From Pedobacter rhodius (GTDB lineage: Bacteria; Bacteroidota; Bacteroidia; Sphingobacteriales; Sphingobacteriaceae), in contig NZ_JAPWGL010000002.1 of the NCBI RefSeq assembly GCF_027213645.1, positions 744,001 to 808,000 on the forward strand: a DNA stretch of 64,000 nt. The letters run 5' to 3'. The position numbers and the translations under genes were made by a program. Positions 1 through 7,454 of the stretch are shown here, in pieces (positions within the stretch are counted from its first letter, which is position 1; each line of letters opens with the position of its first letter). The notes under the pieces were generated by a model. The model did not search any database and was not told where the DNA came from. It saw only the letters and a list, made by a program, of their open reading frames with translations.

Positions 1-697
1 TGCCGTTTTCATATGAATGTCCCCACGTATCTTTTTCTGACTGATTATCAGGCCAGGAAAGTTTTACGTTTAATTTCAGATCCTTATTAAAAACCTGGTT
101 TACGAGTTGTTCCCAGGTCAGATTTGTAACCCTTTCCAACATCAAAGCCGCAAGCGTGTAGCCTGCGTTTGAATATACAAACTTGTTATTTGAGTCAATT
201 TTTGCTGGTTCAAGGGTCAAAACAAACTTTCCGAATGCTGCTCTCTTTTGTTGTCTGCTACCTTTAAAATCAGGCACAGTGGTATCCCCTTCTCCCTGGA
301 AAGGTTGTATAAATGCCTTGTGCGATAATAAATCCTGAAGCGTTATACCGTCATATGCCTTTTTTGAACTTTTTTGCCATTCGGGGTATATATCAAAAAA
401 TCTTGTATCCCATTTTAATTTTCCCTTTTCTACATATTTTGCAATGATAAAAGCAGTCATCGCTTTAGTGTTGGATCCGATATGAAACCTATCATTTAAC
501 GTTGCTGTATCATTTAAAAGGATTGAATGATAGCCAATTGCAGCGGCGGTTATTACCGACCGGTCAGTTACAACGGCGTAAGCCAGTTCCGGAATATGAT
601 TTGCTTTCCGTAAAGAATCGGCATATCTTATCTCTGGCTGAGCAAAGCTATTTATAGAAAGAAAAGCGATTAAGGCAACTATCGTTATTTTTATCAT
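1..697 (-). CDS. Serine hydrolase, beta-lactamase/transpeptidase-like family (3' part cut by window edge)
   Basis: Reading the minus strand from an ATG at 695-697 gives an open frame that runs off the left edge, so only the N-terminal ~232 residues are present. It begins with a signal peptide (MIKITIVALIAFLSINSFAQ). The sequence HIGSNTKAMTA supplies the SxxK nucleophile/general-base motif of class C beta-lactamase-like hydrolases, and YSNAGY about 100 residues later fits the YxN motif. The final KTG-like motif would lie outside the window. Such secreted enzymes are often esterases, D-amino peptidases or penicillin-binding relatives, and the substrate cannot be told from sequence. The gene diverges from the DUF2975 gene at 1057. 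Confidence 0.85.
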   Translation of the reverse strand, partial: MIKITIVALIAFLSINSFAQPEIRYADSLRKANHIPELAYAVVTDRSVITAAAIGYHSILLNDTATLNDRFHIGSNTKAMTAFIIAKYVEKGKLKWDTRFFDIYPEWQKSSKKAYDGITLQDLLSHKAFIQPFQGEGDTTVPDFKGSRQQKRAAFGKFVLTLEPAKIDSNNKFVYSNAGYTLAALMLERVTNLTWEQLVNQVFNKDLKLNVKLSWPDNQSEKDTWGHSYENG

Positions 698-994
698 GGT
701 TTTTAATACTATAATTACTACAGACTAATTCTCTTTGGAAACATATCGAACTTGTCATAATTGCAAATTTCAGGGAAAAAAATATAGCGAGCACATGTAA
801 TTGAAAAATGACTGCTTCCAGTTATTGATTGATTTAACGGCCCACGACCCCGGACTGATTCTCCTGTTAAACCTTCGCGAAGCCATAATAGTCATTCATG
901 CACATCTCTATACATACAATTTTTTTTTACCTCATTTCTCTTTTACGCAACACTTTTTAGTAAAAAATATTTTCTAAAAATATAATAATTTAGC

Positions 995-1033
995 AATTAA
1001 TTATTGTTTTACAATAATTAATTATTAATTTTG
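995..1033 (+). promoter_or_regulatory. Promoter with overlapping palindromic operator for the DUF2975/XRE pair
   Basis: A 13-bp perfect inverted repeat lies at 995-1007 and 1011-1023, centred on TTATTG-N5-CAATAA (1001-1017). A Bacteroidota-type promoter overlaps it: ATTG at 1003-1006, 19 bases, then TAATTTTG at 1026-1033, matching TAnnTTTG. The start codon follows at 1057. A protein bound to the palindrome would cover the -33 element, so autorepression by the XRE protein is the likely reading. The same core occurs in front of the paralogous cassette near 56.8 kb. Confidence 0.6.
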
Positions 1034-1056
1034 GTTTTAAATTTAATGTTTACCAT

Positions 1057-1572
1057 ATGAAATTAATCCGAATTATCTCTACATTCTTATTCTACATAGC
1101 CCGGGTTTTCTCTGGTGGTTATATTTTAACCGCCCTGCATGTGCTATTATCCGTATCACTTAAACTTTCAACTCTGGAAATACTGAAAACCGGTCGCTTC
1201 ATTATTTATTATCCATTCACAAACAAACGTTTTCTATTAGGCTCTTCCTATACGAAAAACTACATTGCCGAGATGATCCTATTAATTACCTTTTACGGTA
1301 CCTTTTTCTGGTTATTGAGCGATGTGTTTAAAACGTTCAGGCAAAAAAAATTATTTACCATAGCCGGGATTGCCAGGCTCAGATTATTTTACGTCACGAA
1401 TCTGATTATATGCCCGCTTCTTTTTTACATTTTAAGCTTATTTTCTGTTGAAGATTACCCCTATCTTGTAATGGTAACTGCACATTTCATAATGGGCGTA
1501 TTTGCACTATTTATCGGTGCAATATTTCAACAGGGGGTAAATTTGCAAAAGGACCAGGACTTATTTATTTGA
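1057..1572 (+). CDS. DUF2975-family four-helix membrane protein
   Basis: A 171-residue integral membrane protein with about four hydrophobic segments (roughly residues 7-30, 72-90, 107-128 and 138-158) and a short polar C-terminus ending QKDQDLFI. This layout, with an acidic tail of the D/E-DL-I type and a small XRE regulator immediately downstream, is typical of DUF2975 proteins. Biochemical function is unknown to me. The stop codon lies 2 bp before the ATG of the regulator, so the two are almost certainly co-transcribed from the promoter at 1003-1033. Two further DUF2975-like proteins occur at 55.8-56.8 kb. Confidence 0.8.
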   Translation: MKLIRIISTFLFYIARVFSGGYILTALHVLLSVSLKLSTLEILKTGRFIIYYPFTNKRFLLGSSYTKNYIAEMILLITFYGTFFWLLSDVFKTFRQKKLFTIAGIARLRLFYVTNLIICPLLFYILSLFSVEDYPYLVMVTAHFIMGVFALFIGAIFQQGVNLQKDQDLFI

Positions 1573-1574
1573 CC

Positions 1575-1781
1575 ATGCCAATAGTAATTAATGTAGACGT
1601 AATGCTGGCCAAACGAAAAATGCAAAGTAAAGATTTGGCAGAACAACTGGATATTACACCAGCTAATTTATCCATTTTAAAAACAGGTAAAGCCAAGGGT
1701 ATCCGGTTTGATACGCTGGAAGCAATCTGCCGTATATTAAATTGCCAGCCAGGCGATGTATTAGAATATGTAGCAGACTAA
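1575..1781 (+). CDS. XRE/Cro-type HTH regulator (YozG-like)
   Basis: A 68-residue protein consisting almost only of a Cro/C1 helix-turn-helix. The recognition region reads DITPANLSILKTGKAKGIR, followed by TLEAICRILNCQPGDVLEY, the standard ending of small YozG-like XRE proteins. I start it at the ATG at 1575 rather than the in-frame TTG at 1569, because its close paralogue at 55574-55780 begins at the matching MPI residue. It lies 2 bp after the DUF2975 stop. It probably represses its own operon through the palindrome at 995-1023; this is inference. Confidence 0.88.
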   Translation: MPIVINVDVMLAKRKMQSKDLAEQLDITPANLSILKTGKAKGIRFDTLEAICRILNCQPGDVLEYVAD

Positions 1782-1859
1782 ATCCATATCATATTTAATA
1801 ATTTGAAAACGCTTTAAAACAAGGCAGTGCATTGTATTGCCTAAAATTTACGAAACAAA

Positions 1860-2735
1860 ATGAATCATTTATCCATTAAAAACATCAGCAAAACCTACAA
1901 TACGGGTTTAAAGGTCATCAATAACATCTCGCTTGATATTAAGAACGGGGTTTTTGGATTATTAGGGCCGAATGGCGCGGGCAAATCATCACTAATGAAA
2001 ACCATTGTGGGGTTACAACACGCCGACAGCGGGACAATTACTTTTAATGGCGCGGATGTTTCTGCAAACCCCAACGAGATCAAGAAGCATTTAGGCTTTT
2101 TACCGCAGGATTTTGGCGTGTATCCCAAAACCTCAGCATACGATTTGCTGAATCATATGGCCATTTTAAAAGGTGTTACCAATGCTAACGAAAGAAAGGA
2201 ACAGGTGTTAGCCTTACTGGAAAAGGTAAACCTTTTTCAGCAACGCAAAAAGGAGGTGTATACTTTTTCGGGGGGGATGCGGCAGCGGTTTGGTGTGGCT
2301 CAGGCGCTGCTTGGCAACCCTAAAATTGTAATTGTTGATGAACCCACTGCCGGCCTCGATCCGGAAGAAAGAAACCGGTTTAATAATTTATTGAGCGAAA
2401 TAGGTACAGAAATTATTATCATCCTGTCTACGCACCTGGTAGAGGATGTACATAACCTCTGCGCGAATATGGCGGTTATGCATAAGGGTTCAATATTGGT
2501 ACAAGGCAACCCGGCCGACCTTATTCACAAACTGAATAACAGGATTTGGCAGAAACAAATCAATAAAACTGAATTGGCGTATTATCAGAATGAGACAAAT
2601 GTAATTTCATCTCAATTTACCGCCGGTAAGCTTAACATACGGGTGCTTACAGACAACCCTCCGTTTAATTTCCAGTCTGTACCTCCAATGCTGGAAGACG
2701 TTTATTTCGCTACGCTTAACCCAGTAAATACCTGA
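1860..2735 (+). CDS. ABC transporter ATP-binding protein
   Basis: A 291-residue ABC ATPase with all nucleotide-binding motifs: Walker A GPNGAGKSS near residues 36-44, signature FSGGMRQRF, Walker B IVIVDEPTAGLDP, and the switch histidine in LSTHLVEDV. It is of the type that pairs with ABC-2 permeases. The permease gene begins 2 bp after its stop, so the two form one operon and one transporter. The C-terminal ~60 residues after the ATPase core are not conserved enough to name. It would energise the fused permease-peptidase encoded next; the substrate is unknown. Confidence 0.93.
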   Translation: MNHLSIKNISKTYNTGLKVINNISLDIKNGVFGLLGPNGAGKSSLMKTIVGLQHADSGTITFNGADVSANPNEIKKHLGFLPQDFGVYPKTSAYDLLNHMAILKGVTNANERKEQVLALLEKVNLFQQRKKEVYTFSGGMRQRFGVAQALLGNPKIVIVDEPTAGLDPEERNRFNNLLSEIGTEIIIILSTHLVEDVHNLCANMAVMHKGSILVQGNPADLIHKLNNRIWQKQINKTELAYYQNETNVISSQFTAGKLNIRVLTDNPPFNFQSVPPMLEDVYFATLNPVNT

Positions 2736-2737
2736 TT

Positions 2738-5700
2738 ATGAAAGCAATATTTCTTTTCGATATACAAAGTTATTTTAAAAGATGGTCGTTTTGTGCCATC
2801 CTGGTCTTGATAGTAGCCGCGGGGATATTCGCCGGACAAAACGCACGCTTCTCCGTAAGTGAAAATATATTTGATAACTCCCCTTACCAAATCAGCTTTA
2901 TTACCACGCTGATAAGCTTAACAACGCTGTTTTTTAGTACCCTGTTTGCCTCGCAATTATTGTTCAGAGAAACCGACGCCCGTTTTGAACTTATAATTTT
3001 CAGCACGCCGATAAAAAGAGGTCAGTTTGTGGCAGGCCGATATTTATCCTTATTGGTTATGAGTTTTTTATGTACGCTGCTTTTGATTATCAGCTTTTTC
3101 ACAGGACATGCAATGAGCGATCATGCAGCAAAAAGTACAGATTTTTCATTGGCCTGGTACCTGTGCCCGATTGTGCTTTTTGCGCTGATCAACACCATTT
3201 TCACCATGTCAATTTTAAGCTTTGTTGCTTGGTTTACACACAATAAATTACTGGTATACGTGAGTGGTTTGTTATTGTATATATTTTATATGGTAGCGCT
3301 GATTTACTCAGGCTCTCCGTTTATGGCGCAAAGCATGCCCCAGTCGGAGCAAGCCCAGTTTATCTCCGCTATATTTGATCCATTTGGCTTCTCGGCCTTT
3401 TTTTACCAAACGGCCCATTGGTCGGTATCGCAAAGAAACACACAAATGGTATCGTTAACGGGTGTTTTTTTGATAAACCGTTTAATGATCGTATTGATTT
3501 CTGCCGGACTAATCTTTCTGGCATCTAGACGGTTTTCTTTTACCAGCACCAATAAAAATTCAAAGACAAAATTTACAATACCGTTAACTGACGAAAGCGC
3601 AATCTCCACAGACTATCAACCTGTTAAAACCCGGCACCACTTTCACGCCCAGGTACAGGCTTTATTTTCTTTCATAAAAATGGACCTGATATATTTATTA
3701 AAAAGTATCCCTTTCGTTTTAACCGCCATGGCCATTTTATTTTTTGTTGGGATGGAAATGTATGCGGAGATTGAAAAAGGAATCCGTATACCGCAAAAAT
3801 ATGCAAGTTCCGGCTTAATGGTAAGCACAATTATTCAAAACTTTCACGCGCTATGTATGGTGGCAACGTTGTATTACGCACATGAAATATTCTGGAGAAG
3901 TAAAAACTCGAACTTCAATCTGATTGAGGATAGTGCCGCTAACACAAAAACCGGTTTTTTTGCAAAATGCCTTTCCCTTAACATCCTTATTTTACTATTT
4001 ACTTTCCTGATGATTGTTGAAGGAATTGCATTTCAGCTTTTATATCATTATCCATTTATTGATTGGACAACTTATTCCTACATATTTTTATTTAATACTT
4101 TACCACTGCTGCTATTATCCTACCTGATTTTGCTGTTGCAGAAGATGATCCGCCAAAAGTATATCGGACTGGCCGTAACGGCATTGTTTGCTTTTGTGAT
4201 GGCAACCCCTTTAGGTAAAAAAATAGTTTCCTTTCCCCTAGCTAAATTTTTACAACCTTTTAGCGGCGATTACAGTGATATGAATGGCTTTGGTACTTAT
4301 GCCTTGGCCTATGCAGAAAGGTTATCATTTGGTTTGGAACTGGTCGTATTACTCATCATCATCTTTAATACGCCTAAACGCCGGCTAGCTAAATGGCCCC
4401 TTATTATCGGGTTAATATTATTGGGAACAATCCTTTTTTATACCGGGAAGGATGTAATAGCAGGATATCGTGCCAAAGATGTAAATGCGGACCTGCAGGC
4501 GCAGGCTGCCTACGAAAGATCATATAGAAAATATCAGCGCATGCCCATGCCGACTATTACGGCTGTTAAAACAACCGTAAATCTTTTTCCCGAAAAAAAT
4601 GCTTACCAGGTAAGGGGCACATACACAACAGTAAATAACACAGGTAAAAATATCCGTACCATTCTGGTTAATTTCGATGATGATTTTATTATTAATCATG
4701 CCGTATTCACTTTCGGTACAGAGCGGATTTCGGTTGAAAAACCACATCAGCTAATTGAATTGAAAAAAGCAATTTTACCTAAACAGAAGGCGGAGTTTGA
4801 TTTTGATATCAGTTACCAATGGAAAACAGTGAACGGTCACCAGTCTTTTAACGCAATCGTCCAAAATGGTTCATTTATGCGTATTAGCCGTTATTATCCG
4901 CAGTTTGGTTATTTGCAGGCAAATGAGATACAGGATGAGCATAATCGCAGGCAATACCAGCTGGGCGCTATTACGCCTGTTAAAGCTTTCAACGCCCCGA
5001 AAACTTTTAACAACGATTTTATAGACCTCGATATGACTGTTTCAACTTCAGTCAATCAAATCGCTATTGGTGTGGGCGAATTAACAAAGCGGTGGAACAG
5101 CAATGGGCGCAACTATTTTAATTATAAAACAACATCTCCTATACCATTTCGATTCGCCTTATCATCTGCACAATACGCTGTAAAAAAAGAAATCTACAAA
5201 GGCAAAAAATTTGAGATCTATTACCATCCATCGCATTATGAAAATGTAGCGCACTTGTTGAAAAATGCAAAATTGACTATGGATTATTGTGCGTTAAATT
5301 TTGGGCCCTGCCCGTTCAATACCGTTCGTTTCGCTGAAGTTTCCAGCTTTACTAAAGGTTTTGCCGCAACTGCATATCCTGCAACTATTTATATGACAGA
5401 AGATATGTTGTTCCATGCCAATATAAATGGAGACAAACAGCAAGATGTTGTAAATGAATTGGCCGGGCACGAACTTTCGCATTTTTGGTGGGGCAACAAC
5501 CAAATCGCTCCAGATGAAAGAGATGGCGCAGCCATGCTTACAGAATCTTTTGCCATGTACACAGAGATGATGATGCTGAAGAAAATGTATGGTAAAGAGA
5601 AATTAATGGATAAAATAAAAATGCACCTGGGCATTTACCTAGACGAAAGAGGTTATTCGAACGAAGAGCCCTTATATCAGGTAAAAAATGATAATACCTA

Positions 5701-5935
5701 TATTTCCTATTCAAAAGGTGCTGTTATTATGTATCAGTTAAGCGAGTTGATAGGAGAAGCAAAAGTAAACCTCGCATTAAAAAATTTCTTAACGAAGAAT
5801 AAGTACCCCAATAAAAATCCTATTACCACAGATTTTATTAAGGAATTATTTTTAGTTACCGACATAAAATTTCATTCTAAAATTGAGGCGATGTTTACAA
5901 AAATTGAGGACCTAAGCAACTTAAATATAAAATAA
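2738..5935 (+). CDS. ABC-2 type permease fused to M1-family (gluzincin) aminopeptidase domain
   Basis: A 1065-residue fusion. Roughly residues 1-590 contain about a dozen hydrophobic segments typical of an ABC-2 permease, with a soluble break near residues 270-310. The remainder is an M1-peptidase-like region with the zinc motif HELSH at residues 911-915 and a downstream TESFAMY whose Glu-936 fits the third zinc ligand. Twenty residues separate the motif from this Glu, against 18 in typical M1 enzymes. Both HExxH histidines and the catalytic Glu are intact, so it is probably active. Similar Bacteroidota permease-peptidase fusions are known but their substrate is not. It pairs with the ATPase directly upstream. 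Confidence 0.88.
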   Translation: MKAIFLFDIQSYFKRWSFCAILVLIVAAGIFAGQNARFSVSENIFDNSPYQISFITTLISLTTLFFSTLFASQLLFRETDARFELIIFSTPIKRGQFVAGRYLSLLVMSFLCTLLLIISFFTGHAMSDHAAKSTDFSLAWYLCPIVLFALINTIFTMSILSFVAWFTHNKLLVYVSGLLLYIFYMVALIYSGSPFMAQSMPQSEQAQFISAIFDPFGFSAFFYQTAHWSVSQRNTQMVSLTGVFLINRLMIVLISAGLIFLASRRFSFTSTNKNSKTKFTIPLTDESAISTDYQPVKTRHHFHAQVQALFSFIKMDLIYLLKSIPFVLTAMAILFFVGMEMYAEIEKGIRIPQKYASSGLMVSTIIQNFHALCMVATLYYAHEIFWRSKNSNFNLIEDSAANTKTGFFAKCLSLNILILLFTFLMIVEGIAFQLLYHYPFIDWTTYSYIFLFNTLPLLLLSYLILLLQKMIRQKYIGLAVTALFAFVMATPLGKKIVSFPLAKFLQPFSGDYSDMNGFGTYALAYAERLSFGLELVVLLIIIFNTPKRRLAKWPLIIGLILLGTILFYTGKDVIAGYRAKDVNADLQAQAAYERSYRKYQRMPMPTITAVKTTVNLFPEKNAYQVRGTYTTVNNTGKNIRTILVNFDDDFIINHAVFTFGTERISVEKPHQLIELKKAILPKQKAEFDFDISYQWKTVNGHQSFNAIVQNGSFMRISRYYPQFGYLQANEIQDEHNRRQYQLGAITPVKAFNAPKTFNNDFIDLDMTVSTSVNQIAIGVGELTKRWNSNGRNYFNYKTTSPIPFRFALSSAQYAVKKEIYKGKKFEIYYHPSHYENVAHLLKNAKLTMDYCALNFGPCPFNTVRFAEVSSFTKGFAATAYPATIYMTEDMLFHANINGDKQQDVVNELAGHELSHFWWGNNQIAPDERDGAAMLTESFAMYTEMMMLKKMYGKEKLMDKIKMHLGIYLDERGYSNEEPLYQVKNDNTYISYSKGAVIMYQLSELIGEAKVNLALKNFLTKNKYPNKNPITTDFIKELFLVTDIKFHSKIEAMFTKIEDLSNLNIK

Positions 5936-6165
5936 AGCATCATTTCGATAGCACATAAATTCTATAAACATATTTCACAAAACGCAGCGACCAGGACGGC
6001 ACAGGCGTTATTGGACGATTTCCCGACAAATTTTATTTCTGTGATATTCAGATAAATAACGGGCTCATTCCTTTAATGGCTTTTATTCATCCCTTCAGAA
6101 AATTTTCCGTACATATAAGGAATTTAATCTCGAAGGGGCAATCTCCATTTATTAATTTTATAAAG

Positions 6166-6576
6166 TTAATGTGGAAGCTTCTCCCGGATAAGCCCATAAA
6201 CCCAAGTCCCGGCCACAGCACTAAAGAGTGTAATAATGCTCAACAAAATTCCACTGCCAATCTGGGCAAATATTGGTCCCGGGCAGGCGCCAGTCAGTGC
6301 CCATCCAATGCCGAAAATTAATCCGCCGTAAACATTACCCCAATTAAATTTTTTGTCCGCAATTACGACAGGTTCTCCGTTAAGTGCTTTTATTTTAAAT
6401 TTCTTTATTAAAAATATAGATACCATCGCTACGATAATGGCACTTCCGATAATGCCATACATATGAAACGATTGTAACCGGAACATTTCCTGTATGCGGA
6501 ACCAGGAAACGACCTGCGATTTAATCAGTATAATGCCAAACAGCATACCCGCTATTACAAATTTTATATTTTTCAT
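6166..6576 (-). CDS. YeeE/YedE-family sulfur-compound transporter, second half
   Basis: A 136-residue membrane protein with about four hydrophobic segments and the motif TGACPGPIFAQIG, which carries the conserved cysteine of YeeE/YedE (TsuA-like) proteins. With the 185-residue protein encoded 12 bp upstream it makes a split two-gene transporter, as in PmpA/PmpB-type systems. The known members move thiosulfate or related sulfur species, using membrane cysteines as relay sites. The pair is transcribed on the minus strand from about 7150. No rhodanese or persulfide dioxygenase gene adjoins it here. Confidence 0.85.
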   Translation of the reverse strand: MKNIKFVIAGMLFGIILIKSQVVSWFRIQEMFRLQSFHMYGIIGSAIIVAMVSIFLIKKFKIKALNGEPVVIADKKFNWGNVYGGLIFGIGWALTGACPGPIFAQIGSGILLSIITLFSAVAGTWVYGLIREKLPH

Positions 6577-6588
6577 TATTTTAAATCG

Positions 6589-7146
6589 TTAAAGTTTTAG
6601 AAGAAGGGGTAACAATAGCCATGAAGTGGCAAAACCGCCTGCCATAAAACAGCAAGTGGCAATAAGAGATGGCCATTGTAAGGAAGAAATCCCCATAATG
6701 GCATGACCCGATGTACATCCACCCGCATAACGGGTTCCAAAACCAACAAGAAAGCCACCAATAATGATAAAAACAAATCCCCTTAATGTAAGAAGCTGTT
6801 GCCAGTTGAAAATATCTGCAGGAAGGAGTCCGTTGAAATTTTTTATACCCTGTGCCTTTAATTGCTCAACAGTATCAGAACTAACCTCAACCCTACCCGG
6901 AACGGATAGAAAATAAGTTGCAAGAAAGCCGCCTATCATAATCCCAAAAACAAAAAATAAGTTCCACTGTTCTTTTTTCCAATCGTACTTAAAAAAAGAA
7001 ATTCCTGCAGGAAAACAAGAGGCACAAATGTGTCTTAATGAAGCAGAAATTCCGAATGATTTGTTGCCTAGTATTAATAGCAAAGGCACAGTAAGTCCGA
7101 TGAGGGGGCCGGCAACATACCAGGGCCAGGGTTGTAAAACATCCAT
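6589..7146 (-). CDS. YeeE/YedE-family sulfur-compound transporter, first half
   Basis: A 185-residue membrane protein with about five hydrophobic segments. The stretch GFGTRYAGGCTSGHAIMGIS is the signature of YeeE/YedE transporters, with the functional cysteine in GGCTSGH. The segment RHICASCFP in the N-terminal half adds two more cysteines. It is the first gene of a two-gene minus-strand operon with the 136-residue partner downstream. By family, the pair imports thiosulfate or another reduced sulfur compound across the inner membrane. The exact substrate is inference. Confidence 0.87.
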   Translation of the reverse strand: MDVLQPWPWYVAGPLIGLTVPLLLILGNKSFGISASLRHICASCFPAGISFFKYDWKKEQWNLFFVFGIMIGGFLATYFLSVPGRVEVSSDTVEQLKAQGIKNFNGLLPADIFNWQQLLTLRGFVFIIIGGFLVGFGTRYAGGCTSGHAIMGISSLQWPSLIATCCFMAGGFATSWLLLPLLLKL

Positions 7147-7454
7147 TATTTATTCAATTTATTAAAACAGATAACAAAATTCAATAAGCTTATTATCAAC
7201 TGTACGTGGTCGATAAAAACAATTTATTGAGATAAGAAGTCGAAAATAGGAAAAAGGCAATTATAAATTTATAATCTCAAAGGCATTTTTCAATCCGGAA
7301 TAAGCGATTAATGGATATATATTTAAAATACTTAGTCCTCGAAAAAAAAGAATTTAGACAAAAACTAATGACCATTTAATTAAAATCGTTTGAAAAACAA
7401 AAAATTACTTCTTGTTGTTATATTCGCGTTAAATATTTCGAAACCTAACTCTAA
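7147..7454. other. Intergenic region, divergent
   Basis: 308 bp of AT-rich sequence separating the minus-strand sulfur transporter and the plus-strand kinase. It must hold both promoters, but I found no convincing TTTG-N19-TAnnTTTG pair and no open frame, repeat or RNA gene. Confidence 0.5.

Noticed and set aside
1569-1574. TTG start of the XRE gene
   Set aside because: The paralogue at 55574-55780 starts at the equivalent of the ATG at 1575.
6076-6321. Plus-strand frame (81 codons) overlapping the YeeE partner gene
   Set aside because: Lies opposite a well-supported membrane protein (6166-6576) and has low-complexity translation with no family resemblance.
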